Assembly (NCBI GenBank): GCA_000024525.1
Contig: CP001769.1
Span: 4,745,001 to 4,809,000 of the forward strand
DNA length: 64,000 bases
DNA from: Spirosoma linguale DSM 74
GTDB taxonomy: Bacteria > Bacteroidota > Bacteroidia > Cytophagales > Spirosomataceae
Direction of reading: 5' to 3'
Under the pieces are notes generated by a model, which saw nothing but the letters and a program-made list of their open reading frames with translations, was not told where the DNA came from and did no database searches. Below are positions 25,589 through 33,304 of this stretch, in pieces (within the stretch, counting starts at the first letter, position 1; every line of letters starts with the position of its first letter). A program made the translations under genes and the position numbers.

Positions 25589-25682
25589 GTGCCGACCGTC
25601 GATGCGTCGAACCGTCCCGGTCGGGAGTTCAGATGACTCTATCTCACCCGACCGGGACGGTTCGACGCATCGACGGTCGGCA
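25589..25682. repeat. Family B inverted repeat (GTGCCGACCGTC)
   Basis: Arms GTGCCGACCGTCGATGCGTC (from 25589) and GACGCATCGACGGTCGGCA (ending 25682) pair almost perfectly for about 36 bp. CCGTCCCGGTCGGG and its partner lie at the loop end. The repeat at 45076-45148 is built from the same modules but lacks the GATGCGTCGAA segment. Confidence 0.88.
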
Positions 25683-25695
25683 ATACTTACCATAC

Positions 25696-27420
25696 ATGAA
25701 TCGACGTAATTTTATTGAACAACTATCCGTAAGCAGTGGAGCCGCGTTAACCGCTCCACTACTTACCTTTTCGGGAGAATCACACGCCCAGGCCAGTGGG
25801 CTGCTGAACCGGCTCGGGCAGGCCGAACGAGCCGCCGATGTCGTCATTGCCGGTGGTGGGCTGGGGGGCTGTGCGGCTGCTTTAGCCGCTTTGCGAAACC
25901 GCCTGACGGTCATTATGACCGAAGAAACCGACTGGATTGGCGGGCAGATGACCCAGCAGGGCGTGCCACCCGATGAACACCAATGGATAGAAACCCACGG
26001 GGCTACCCAGCTTTACCGCGATCTGCGCACGGGTATTCGGGATTATTACAAGCAGCATTATCCGCTGACGGATGCTGCCAAAGCGAGCAAATTCCTGAAT
26101 CCAGGCGATGGAGCCGTATCGCGCCTGTGTCATGAGCCGAAGGTTGCCCTGGCGGTTTTACAGCAGATGATGGCGCCGTACCAAAGTTCCGGCCAGTTGA
26201 CGTTGCTGCTCGAACACAAGATCACCTCGGCCGATGTTCAGGGCGATAAAGTTCGTGCGCTGAAAGCCATCAGCCAGCGAACGGGGAAAGAAACGGTGCT
26301 AACGGCCCCCTATTTCGTCGATGCCACCGAACTCGGCGACCTGTTGCCCCTCACCGGTACCGAGTTCGTTACGGGTGCCGAAGCCCGTTCCGAAACGCGC
26401 GAACTCCACGCCCCCGACAAAGCCGACCCCAACAACTGCCAGGCGTTTACGGTCTGCTTTGCGATGGATTACATAGCGGGGGCGAATCACGTTATCGATA
26501 AGCCCAAAGACTACGCTTTCTGGCGGAACTACTCGCCCAAGGTTACGCCCGCATGGTCGGGGAAACTGCTCGACCTGTCGTATTCGAACCCGAAAACACT
26601 GGAGCCCAAACAGCTTGGTTTCCACCCGGAAGGCATTGCCACCGGCGATAAACTGAACCTCTGGAATTACCGTCGGGTGATCAGCAAGGCCAATTTCAAA
26701 CCCGGAACGTATGCTGGCGATGTGTCGGGCGTGAACTGGCCCCAGAACGATTACAACGCCGGAAACCTGATTGGAGCCAGCGAGAAAGATTTTAAGAAAT
26801 ACGTTGAGCAGGCCAAGCAACTGAGTCTGTCGTTGCTCTACTGGCTCCAGACCGAAGCCCCCCGCCCCGACGGCGGACAGGGCTGGCCGGGCATCCGATT
26901 TCGGCCGGATGTGATGGGTAGCGAAGACGGGCTGGCCAAATACCCATATGTTCGGGAATCCCGCCGAATCAAAGCCGTCTTTACCGTTCTCGAAGAGCAT
27001 GTCGGTGCCGAAAACCGGGCGATGATCACGGGTAAAAAAGAGGGCAACACCTCAGCCGATTTTCCGGATAGTGTGGGTGTGGGCTATTACCACATTGATC
27101 TGCACCCCAGTACCGGCGGCAACAATTATATTGACTTTAGCTCCATGCCGTTTCAGATTCCGCTGGGGGCTCTGCTGCCTAAACGTATGGAAAATCTGTT
27201 ACCCGCCAACAAAAACATCGGCACTACGCACATCACCAACGGCTGTTACCGGCTGCACCCCGTCGAATGGAGCATTGGCGAAGCGGTAGGGATGCTGGTC
27301 GCCTATTCCTTCAACAAAAAAGTAATCCCCCGTGCAGTTCGGGAGAAGGAACAACTTTTGGGTGATTTTCAGAAGCTGATTCGTTCGCAGGGTATAGAAA
27401 CGAATTGGCCTAAAGCGTAG
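25696..27420 (+). CDS. Tat-exported FAD-dependent oxidoreductase
   Basis: About 574 residues from the ATG at 25696, which begins a twin-arginine signal NRRNFIEQLSVSSGAAL; the longer frame from 25570 is repeat sequence. The FAD motif VVIAGGGLGGCAAALAALRN is near residues 50-70, followed by EETDWIGGQMTQQGVPPDE, where the QGV-type loop is typical of FAD_oxidored PF12831 proteins. The C-terminal half holds DLHPSTGGNNYIDFSSMPFQ and KNIGTTHITNGCYRLHPVEW. Tat export of a folded flavoprotein fits the other exported cofactor enzymes in this window. It is probably in the same transcript as the preceding flavoprotein. The substrate is unknown; the nearby GH20 enzyme suggests a carbohydrate context, but this is weak. 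Confidence 0.83.
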   Translation: MNRRNFIEQLSVSSGAALTAPLLTFSGESHAQASGLLNRLGQAERAADVVIAGGGLGGCAAALAALRNRLTVIMTEETDWIGGQMTQQGVPPDEHQWIETHGATQLYRDLRTGIRDYYKQHYPLTDAAKASKFLNPGDGAVSRLCHEPKVALAVLQQMMAPYQSSGQLTLLLEHKITSADVQGDKVRALKAISQRTGKETVLTAPYFVDATELGDLLPLTGTEFVTGAEARSETRELHAPDKADPNNCQAFTVCFAMDYIAGANHVIDKPKDYAFWRNYSPKVTPAWSGKLLDLSYSNPKTLEPKQLGFHPEGIATGDKLNLWNYRRVISKANFKPGTYAGDVSGVNWPQNDYNAGNLIGASEKDFKKYVEQAKQLSLSLLYWLQTEAPRPDGGQGWPGIRFRPDVMGSEDGLAKYPYVRESRRIKAVFTVLEEHVGAENRAMITGKKEGNTSADFPDSVGVGYYHIDLHPSTGGNNYIDFSSMPFQIPLGALLPKRMENLLPANKNIGTTHITNGCYRLHPVEWSIGEAVGMLVAYSFNKKVIPRAVREKEQLLGDFQKLIRSQGIETNWPKA

Positions 27421-27595
27421 CTCTATGTAAAATCGCCAGCCTTTCAATCGTACACTAAAACCTGCTTACTGGTAACAGTTGTGCGGATACTATATGAAGG
27501 AATCACCAAGTCTGGAACAGAACGTTGGGCCACATAGTTAAGTAGCTTAACCTAGCAAAAGAGACTACAAAGACCTCCCGTTGTACAATTTTCTC

Positions 27596-27603
27596 TATAT
27601 TTG
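27596..27603 (+). promoter_or_regulatory. Likely Bacteroidota -7 promoter box (TATATTTG)
   Basis: TATATTTG matches the TAnnTTTG consensus and lies 57 bases before the ATG of the barrel protein at 27660. The spacing gives a leader of about 50 bases. A TTG at 27581 is too close to be a standard -33 element. Confidence 0.5.
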
Positions 27604-27659
27604 TGTAATCAAAACTAGGTAACTACTTTACTTAGTATACCATCCATTATTCCATAAAA

Positions 27660-28271
27660 ATGAAACATGTTTTTGTCCTGGGGGTAGTTCTTCTGCTGAG
27701 CATCTCGGCTAAGGCGCAGGAGTTCAAACCCTTTAAAGTAAACGTATCGCTTGGGGCAGCCATTCCCAGTGGTGGGGGTGGTGTTTTGTTTGCCCTAGAG
27801 CCTAAATACGGCATCAACGATCAGATTGACATCGGTCTTCGTATCGAAGGGGCAGCCATGGCACGTAGCGTAGTAGCGAACGGGAATACGACGTCGGGCG
27901 ATGTTAAATTTTCGGGGTCATACATTCTTACGGGCAACTACATGCTGTCGGATAATAATTTCCGCCCATTCGTGGGTATTGGCGCAGGTTTGTTCGGCGT
28001 AGGCAGCACGGGCTTTACGGTTGTAGGGTCTGGTTCTAACGCCCAGAGCACTAACGGCAGCATTTCGGCGGGTAATGTTTTTGGCGGAATGGCTCGTGTA
28101 GGGTTCAAAGCCGGTCACTTCGTGTTGGGTATTGAATACAACCTGATTCCAAATACCAAATCGGTTGTCTACAATAGCACTGGTTCCAGCCAGATAGGCA
28201 CCAGCGTAGAAAGCAAAAACTCATACGTTGGCGTAAAACTCGGCTTCGATATCGGTGGTGGCCGTCGCTAG
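27660..28271 (+). CDS. Outer-membrane beta-barrel protein
   Basis: A 203-residue protein with a Sec signal (KHVFVLGVVLLLSISAKAQ, residues 2-20) and alternating strands typical of an eight-stranded OmpW/OmpX-like barrel: FKVNVSLGAAIPSG, YGINDQIDIGLRIEG, FSGSYILTGNYMLS, FRPFVGIGAGLFGVG, ARVGFKAGHFVLGIEYNLIP and YVGVKLGFDIG near the end. Such small barrels are common, with stress or adhesion roles, but nothing here shows a specific function. It has its own promoter candidate and terminator, so it appears to be a single-gene unit, and its neighbours do not define its role. Confidence 0.82.
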   Translation: MKHVFVLGVVLLLSISAKAQEFKPFKVNVSLGAAIPSGGGGVLFALEPKYGINDQIDIGLRIEGAAMARSVVANGNTTSGDVKFSGSYILTGNYMLSDNNFRPFVGIGAGLFGVGSTGFTVVGSGSNAQSTNGSISAGNVFGGMARVGFKAGHFVLGIEYNLIPNTKSVVYNSTGSSQIGTSVESKNSYVGVKLGFDIGGGRR

Positions 28272-28291
28272 TATGCACTTTTCATAACAGG

Positions 28292-28328
28292 AGCCCTTCT
28301 GGATGATGTTCGGAAGGGCTTCTTCGTT
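28292..28328 (+). terminator. Intrinsic terminator after the barrel gene
   Basis: AGCCCTTC (28292-28299) pairs with GAAGGGCT (28313-28320), followed by TCTTCGTTT. It lies 21 bases after the stop of the 27660 gene and is one of the few classical terminators in the window. Confidence 0.75.
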
Positions 28329-28419
28329 TATCATTGTGTAACCGGGTGTATGGGCCACTGGCGGTTCTAAACCTTACGGCCATTCTGTTATCTAACCGAC
28401 AATAAATCACAAAAGTGAC

Positions 28420-30237
28420 ATGTACAAACTCATCGCGTTGCTTCTGCTGGCCTTCACCGCATCGGCTCAAATGCCGATTCCGGCGCTGATTCCGGCTCCC
28501 CAAACGCTCGAACCCGGTACCGGATCGTTCGCTATAACCGCCCAAACCCGATTAGCCATTCTCACGCCCGTAGCCGACGTTCGGCGGATGGTGATGGACA
28601 ATCTCCCCGGTATTCCGGCATCTGATGCCCCGAAATTAACCAGAGCCATTACGGTTCGGCTGGCTCCCGTGGCGGGTATCGGACCGGAAGGTTATGACCT
28701 GGTAATTACGCCAACTGGTGTTACACTGACGGCACCCGAAGCGGCTGGGTTGTTTTACGGTCTTCAAACCATGCGGCAACTGATGCCCGTTGCTAAAACG
28801 GTCCGCGGGCAGTCGATACCGGCTCTGCACATCCGCGACCAGCCCCGCTTTGGCTGGCGGGGGCTGATGCTCGACGTGAGCCGCCATTTCTTCGACAAGC
28901 AGTTCGTGAAGCGGTACATCGACCAGATGGCAACGTATAAATTCAACATATTCCACTGGCATTTGTCCGACGACCAGGGCTGGCGAATTCAGATCAACAG
29001 TTTACCTAAACTAACCGAAATAGGTGCATGGCGCGTACCGAGAACGGGCAGCTGGAACGAGATTGAAAATCCACAGCCGGGCGAAGTGCCATCGTACGGC
29101 GGTTTTTACACACAGGACGATATTCGTGAAATCGTTCAGTACGCACAGCAGCGTAACATTACTATTGTGCCCGAAATTGATATGCCAGGGCATATGATGG
29201 CGGCTATTGCGGCTTATCCAGCCCTGACCTGCGGCCAGAAACAGGTGCTTGTGCCTACCAATGGTAAGTTCTATAAAGTGGAGGACAACACCCTGAATCC
29301 ATGTAACTACGGCACGTACCTGTTTATCGACAAGGTTCTGACGGAGATTGCCCAACTATTTCCCGGACCTTATATTCACATTGGGGGCGACGAAGCCTAC
29401 AAAGGGTTTTGGTCTGGCTGCGAAGAGTGCAAGACAACTATGACGGTCAATAACCTCAAAACGGTGGAGGAACTGCAAAGCTATTTCATCCGGCGGGTGG
29501 AGAAAATCGTACAGTCGAAAGGCAAAAAACTCATTGGCTGGGATGAAATTCTGGAGGGTGGCTTAGCTCCCAACGCTACGGTTATGAGCTGGCGGGGCAT
29601 GAAAGGTGGGATTGAGGCCGCCAAACAAGGTCATCCCGTTATCATGACGCCCGCTCAGTTTTGTTACCTCGACCTCTATCAGGGCGAACCCTCTGCCGAA
29701 CCCAGCACCTACAGCATGGCCCGGTTAAGCACTTCCTATTCCTTCGAGCCGGTCCCCGACAGCGTACGCGCCGACCTGATTCTGGGCGGGCAAGGCAACC
29801 TCTGGACGGAATCCGTACCCAACAACCGCCATGCTGAATACATGACCTGGCCACGCGCCTTTGCGATAGCCGAGGTACTCTGGTCGCCGAAGAACCAGCG
29901 CAACTGGCCGGACTTCATGAAACGGGTAGAAGCTCATTTCAAACGGTTCGACGCGCAGGACGTAAATTACGCCCTTAGCGTGTACAACCCCATCGTTAGC
30001 CTGAAAAAGCACCCGATGGGTATGATGGAAGTTACGCTGGGCCACGAACTGCCCGATACCTACCTCTATTATTCAGTAGATAACACCATTCCCGACGATC
30101 ATTTCCCTTTGTATACCCAACCCTTCCAAATGCCCAAAGGAGCCGAGCGGGTAAAAGTGATCGCTTACCGCAACGGAAAACCCATTGGAAAACTAGTGGA
30201 GGTGATGATGCCTAAAGTGGAGAAAAAGGTTCAGTAA
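28420..30237 (+). CDS. Secreted family GH20 beta-N-acetylhexosaminidase
   Basis: A 605-residue enzyme with a Sec signal (KLIALLLLAFTASAQ, residues 3-17), an N-terminal GH20b-type domain (about 20-135) and a catalytic TIM barrel. WHLSDDQGWRIQI is at about 180-192 and the catalytic pair D324-E325 is in IGGDEAYKGFW. The C-terminal region (about 520-600) has a small beta-domain typical of bacterial hexosaminidases. It removes terminal N-acetylglucosamine or N-acetylgalactosamine from chitin fragments, glycoproteins or glycolipids outside the cytoplasm. The free amino sugar would suit the periplasmic dehydrogenase, deacetylase and PLP lyase encoded 6-16 kb upstream. It stands alone here, so a shared pathway is inference. 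Confidence 0.93.
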   Translation: MYKLIALLLLAFTASAQMPIPALIPAPQTLEPGTGSFAITAQTRLAILTPVADVRRMVMDNLPGIPASDAPKLTRAITVRLAPVAGIGPEGYDLVITPTGVTLTAPEAAGLFYGLQTMRQLMPVAKTVRGQSIPALHIRDQPRFGWRGLMLDVSRHFFDKQFVKRYIDQMATYKFNIFHWHLSDDQGWRIQINSLPKLTEIGAWRVPRTGSWNEIENPQPGEVPSYGGFYTQDDIREIVQYAQQRNITIVPEIDMPGHMMAAIAAYPALTCGQKQVLVPTNGKFYKVEDNTLNPCNYGTYLFIDKVLTEIAQLFPGPYIHIGGDEAYKGFWSGCEECKTTMTVNNLKTVEELQSYFIRRVEKIVQSKGKKLIGWDEILEGGLAPNATVMSWRGMKGGIEAAKQGHPVIMTPAQFCYLDLYQGEPSAEPSTYSMARLSTSYSFEPVPDSVRADLILGGQGNLWTESVPNNRHAEYMTWPRAFAIAEVLWSPKNQRNWPDFMKRVEAHFKRFDAQDVNYALSVYNPIVSLKKHPMGMMEVTLGHELPDTYLYYSVDNTIPDDHFPLYTQPFQMPKGAERVKVIAYRNGKPIGKLVEVMMPKVEKKVQ

Positions 30238-30240
30238 CGG

Positions 30241-30290
30241 TGTCAGCTGGCGCGGGCATTGGTCGCACGGGCGCCCAGTCAGTCACTATC
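30241..30290. repeat. Degenerate Family A relic
   Basis: CAGCTGGCGCGGGCATTGGT and the following GCCCAGTCAGTCACT resemble the ends and inner GTCAGTGAATACTGAC core of the Family A elements, but no full stem can be formed. It lies right after the GH20 stop and next to the end of the convergent unknown gene. Confidence 0.45.
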
Positions 30291-30291
30291 G

Positions 30292-31035
30292 TTAGTTACT
30301 ACCCAATGGCGGATAGATTATCCAATCGCCATCCGATCCTTTCCAGCCTTCTTTAATCCAGTCGGCAGATTTATAATAGTCGTTTCCCAACCAGTTCCAG
30401 GTGGTCAGATTAAGGCTGTTATTGAATAAAGCATGGAAAATTGCATCCAGCTTTTCATCGGAATAGCGGACGGATAACCCGGTTATCGTTTGTTTACAAA
30501 TCTCGAATGGCACGAAGCGATACCCTTTGAACCGGTCTTCTATTTTAGCACAAATGCGTTTGAAGACATCAGCAAATTCATCTTCGGGGGAAACGACCAA
30601 ATAATTTGTTCCTCTATAGTGATACTTTCCATCGCGAAGTACTGTGCTGGTATCCTGCCCGATAACGGTGTAAAAAGGCCCTACCAGGCTAACAAAAAAA
30701 TGGATTTCCTTTGTCCGGGTAAGGTTGTCTACTGACGTTTTTTCGAGAAGAACGAACGAGCTGAATGAGGGCGCCTGACCGTAGGTTGTTCCGATAACTT
30801 CTTTACCCGTTTCATCCTGTATCTCCTGAGTAAAGTTGCTCCATCGCTCCGCGAAATGCGATTCATTATGTATGTTATCGACAATTATCGCTTCCAGCTC
30901 TTTCAAGCCGGGATAGGATAAAAACATCTGATTATCTCCATCCAGGTTAATTCCCCGTATCCCAATGGGATAGAATCGTTTTATAGCCTCATAAATAGGC
31001 CAGAAATCATACTTATCGGTGTTAAATCTGAACAT
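30292..31035 (-). CDS. Hypothetical protein, 247 residues
   Basis: I do not recognise this protein. It starts MFRFNTDKYDFWPIYEAIKR and has no signal peptide or membrane helix, so it is probably cytoplasmic. Notable segments are FYPIGIRGINLDGDN, GTTYGQAPSFSSFVLLE, LTRTKEIHFFVSLVGPFYTV and a C-terminal WNWLGNDYYKSADWIKEGW rich in Trp and Tyr. It is visibly richer in A and T than its neighbours and faces the other way from the GH20 gene. It lies between two Family A repeats, one degraded and one intact. A pattern of isolated single genes of this kind often marks recently acquired or toxin-immunity-like sequence, but no such role can be shown. Confidence 0.7.
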   Translation of the reverse strand: MFRFNTDKYDFWPIYEAIKRFYPIGIRGINLDGDNQMFLSYPGLKELEAIIVDNIHNESHFAERWSNFTQEIQDETGKEVIGTTYGQAPSFSSFVLLEKTSVDNLTRTKEIHFFVSLVGPFYTVIGQDTSTVLRDGKYHYRGTNYLVVSPEDEFADVFKRICAKIEDRFKGYRFVPFEICKQTITGLSVRYSDEKLDAIFHALFNNSLNLTTWNWLGNDYYKSADWIKEGWKGSDGDWIIYPPLGSN

Positions 31036-31069
31036 TGAGTAGAGGATTTATGCGTTATTAAATGTTGAA

Positions 31070-31186
31070 GCTGGCGCGAGCATGAGCTCGTGACTTTTGA
31101 TAAAGTCAGTATTCACTGACGCAAGCGAACCGGGACGCCGGACCGGCTTGCCATATAAAAAGTCACGAGCTCATGCTCGCGCCAGC
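31070..31186. repeat. Family A structured repeat, copy 3 (reverse orientation)
   Basis: Outer arms GCTGGCGCGAGCATGAGCTC (from 31070) and GAGCTCATGCTCGCGCCAGC (ending 31186) are perfect over 26 bp. The inner hairpin GTCAGTATTCACTGAC (31105-31120) is the reverse complement of the copy 1 core. About 33 bases around it are identical to copy 1 on the other strand, while the outer stem has different bases on both sides. Confidence 0.88.
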
Positions 31187-31195
31187 CTCACAGCC

Positions 31196-32977
31196 TCATT
31201 TCTTCTTCAGATACGGCTTCAGTGCCCCAACCAGTCGTCTGTAACCTTCGGGGTTGGGATGGAGGCCGTCGGAGAATAACGATTCGTCAATTTTGCCGTC
31301 GGGTTGCAGAAAAACAGAACCTGGTTGCGTAAAGCTGGCGTTGATCTCGCCCGTCATCCGGGCAATGGCGTCGTTGATAGCGGCCACGCGGGCTTCTCCG
31401 TTCCGGCGGGGAAAGATACCTACCATCATCACCTCGGCGGTGGGCTGGCGGGATTTGATGGCCTGTATCAGAAACTTGAGTCCGGCCACAATTTCAGCGT
31501 CGGTGTTGAGTTGAAGGTTATTCGTGCCAATCATCAACACCACCTGATCGGCTTTGTAGCCGTCCAGTTCACCATGATACACACGCCACAGCACATTCTC
31601 GACCCGGTCCCAGCCGTAGCCCAGGTTCTGGGCACCCAGCGGCTCCAGCACGCTGTTCCACGAATCGGCCCCATTAACCCGCGACGCTTTGGGTTCACCG
31701 CCCCAGAAGTGCGTAATGGAGTTGCCCATGAACACGATACGGGGTGGTTTAGCTTTCAGGCGGGCCAGCACCTCCCGGTGGCGAATCTCCCAGTCGAACG
31801 ACCCGTCGCGGTATTGCGTGCGGGGCTTCATGGTCGACAGATCGCCTACGGGTTCGTTTAGAATAAGTCGGAGACTTTTTTCGTAAGCATCGGCGTATTG
31901 CTGCATACCCAGATCCGTCGGGTGCGTGCCGTCGACCATCGCATCCATGTCCAGGTTGATTTGCGATTTAGGCAACAGGTAAACGCCATTGACACCCTCC
32001 GCTTTCAACTGCGTAAACGCCTGCTGCATTAGCGTGTTCACGTCCGTATAATATTGCTGGCGGATAGGGCTGATACTACCATCGGTATACCCCGCATGAT
32101 CGACCAGCAGGATGGGGGTAGCGGGTCTTTTTTGCCGCAGCGTTTTCACCGATTCCAGAATCCGGGTTTTGATATCTTCGGGTTTGATGCCCACTGTTGC
32201 GATCAGGTTTGGCAGACAATCCAGCACGTACACACTGGCATCGACCTGCCCTACCAGCTCAACGACCTCTTTTTCGAGTCGGCCATTGCCGGAGAAGCCC
32301 AGGTTAATGAGTGGCCGGTCCAGTTTACGGCCCAGAATGGACGTCCAGGCCATGCCGGGCCGGGAAGCACACGCACCCTGAGCGATGGACGTGCCGTAGA
32401 TAACGACAGGCTTTTCGGGCCGAACGGCCAATGGCGTTAATGTCACACCTTTAGGAACCCCAATTTCCAGCCATTGAACGGAGTTGTACAAGGGCAGAAA
32501 CAACCGATACTCGCGCCCCCGCTTGTAGCTGTCGTTGGGTTCCAGGTTGGCGAACCGGTACTGAATCGTATCACCGAAGGTATATTTTCCAGCCGCCCAC
32601 AGCCAGTCGCCGTCACTGTTTCCGGCGTATAAATCCACTCCGCTAACGCCCGTAGCGGGCATATGCGGCAGCGCCTGCTGTTTGTTGCCCACTACATAGC
32701 GAACAACCACCTGATCGGTACTGGCCCGGAACCGAATCATGAGCCCCGCCGAACTGCGCGACAGGTTCCAGACTTCTTTCCGAACGCTCTTCTCCGCTAC
32801 GGCGGGCAGGCGGTCGTAGGGACTTTGGAGGTCTTTTTCTGTCCAGCCCTGTCCCTCAATGGCGGAAACGTCGGCTTTGGCAGGGTTCCACCAAACGTAT
32901 TCGGTAGTCGTTTGGGCAAGTGCAAAGAGGGTTTGGGTACAGGTCAGTACCAAACAGAGGAGTAGCTTTTTTTTCAT
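31196..32977 (-). CDS. Secreted protein with two SGNH/GDSL hydrolase domains
   Basis: A 593-residue protein with Sec signal KKKLLLCLVLTCTQTLFALA. Residues about 24-185 form the beta-sandwich found before SGNH domains (SGNH_N, PF14607). The first hydrolase domain has GTSIAQGA (S197) and DGTHPTD (D349, H352). The second, about 410-590, has GNSITHFWGG (S420), GTNNLQL (484-490) and SDGLHPNPEG (D570, H573). Both complete Ser-Asp-His triads are present, so the protein appears to carry two active esterase sites. Such esterases often deacetylate polysaccharides in degradation loci. It diverges from the SusC at 33305. Which ester each domain cuts is not known. Confidence 0.88.
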   Translation of the reverse strand: MKKKLLLCLVLTCTQTLFALAQTTTEYVWWNPAKADVSAIEGQGWTEKDLQSPYDRLPAVAEKSVRKEVWNLSRSSAGLMIRFRASTDQVVVRYVVGNKQQALPHMPATGVSGVDLYAGNSDGDWLWAAGKYTFGDTIQYRFANLEPNDSYKRGREYRLFLPLYNSVQWLEIGVPKGVTLTPLAVRPEKPVVIYGTSIAQGACASRPGMAWTSILGRKLDRPLINLGFSGNGRLEKEVVELVGQVDASVYVLDCLPNLIATVGIKPEDIKTRILESVKTLRQKRPATPILLVDHAGYTDGSISPIRQQYYTDVNTLMQQAFTQLKAEGVNGVYLLPKSQINLDMDAMVDGTHPTDLGMQQYADAYEKSLRLILNEPVGDLSTMKPRTQYRDGSFDWEIRHREVLARLKAKPPRIVFMGNSITHFWGGEPKASRVNGADSWNSVLEPLGAQNLGYGWDRVENVLWRVYHGELDGYKADQVVLMIGTNNLQLNTDAEIVAGLKFLIQAIKSRQPTAEVMMVGIFPRRNGEARVAAINDAIARMTGEINASFTQPGSVFLQPDGKIDESLFSDGLHPNPEGYRRLVGALKPYLKKK

Positions 32978-33304
32978 AAATCAGACTGGGGCGATATGGA
33001 AATACCACATCCGAACAGGCATTTTACTACAAAGAATGTCTATGAATTTATCTAACTCATTTATTCACCATTCTACATTTTTATTAAAATCAATGTTACA
33101 ATTTCTGTTTTACATCCTGTTTATAGAAAATCTCATAGCGAAATGAAGTTAATAGTACATTATTCATATTAAATTGACTATTTTATTAAAAAAAGGTTAA
33201 ATCCTGATTTACTTTATAAATTTTTTGAATAATTACTTAATATTGATTTTATATCATGCGTTTTGTAATTTATTCCATCGTTTATTCTAAATCTTACCAA
33301 TACT
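32978..33304. other. AT-rich divergent region, 327 bases
   Basis: It separates the SGNH gene (minus) from the SusC at 33305 (plus) and is much richer in A and T than the genes. Short A- and T-runs are present, but I find no exact TAnnTTTG box or long palindrome. Promoters for both directions are expected here. Confidence 0.6.

Noticed and set aside
25570..25695. A longer start for the second FAD oxidoreductase
   Set aside because: The added residues are coded by the palindrome at 25589-25682 and would bury the Tat motif that begins at the ATG at 25696.
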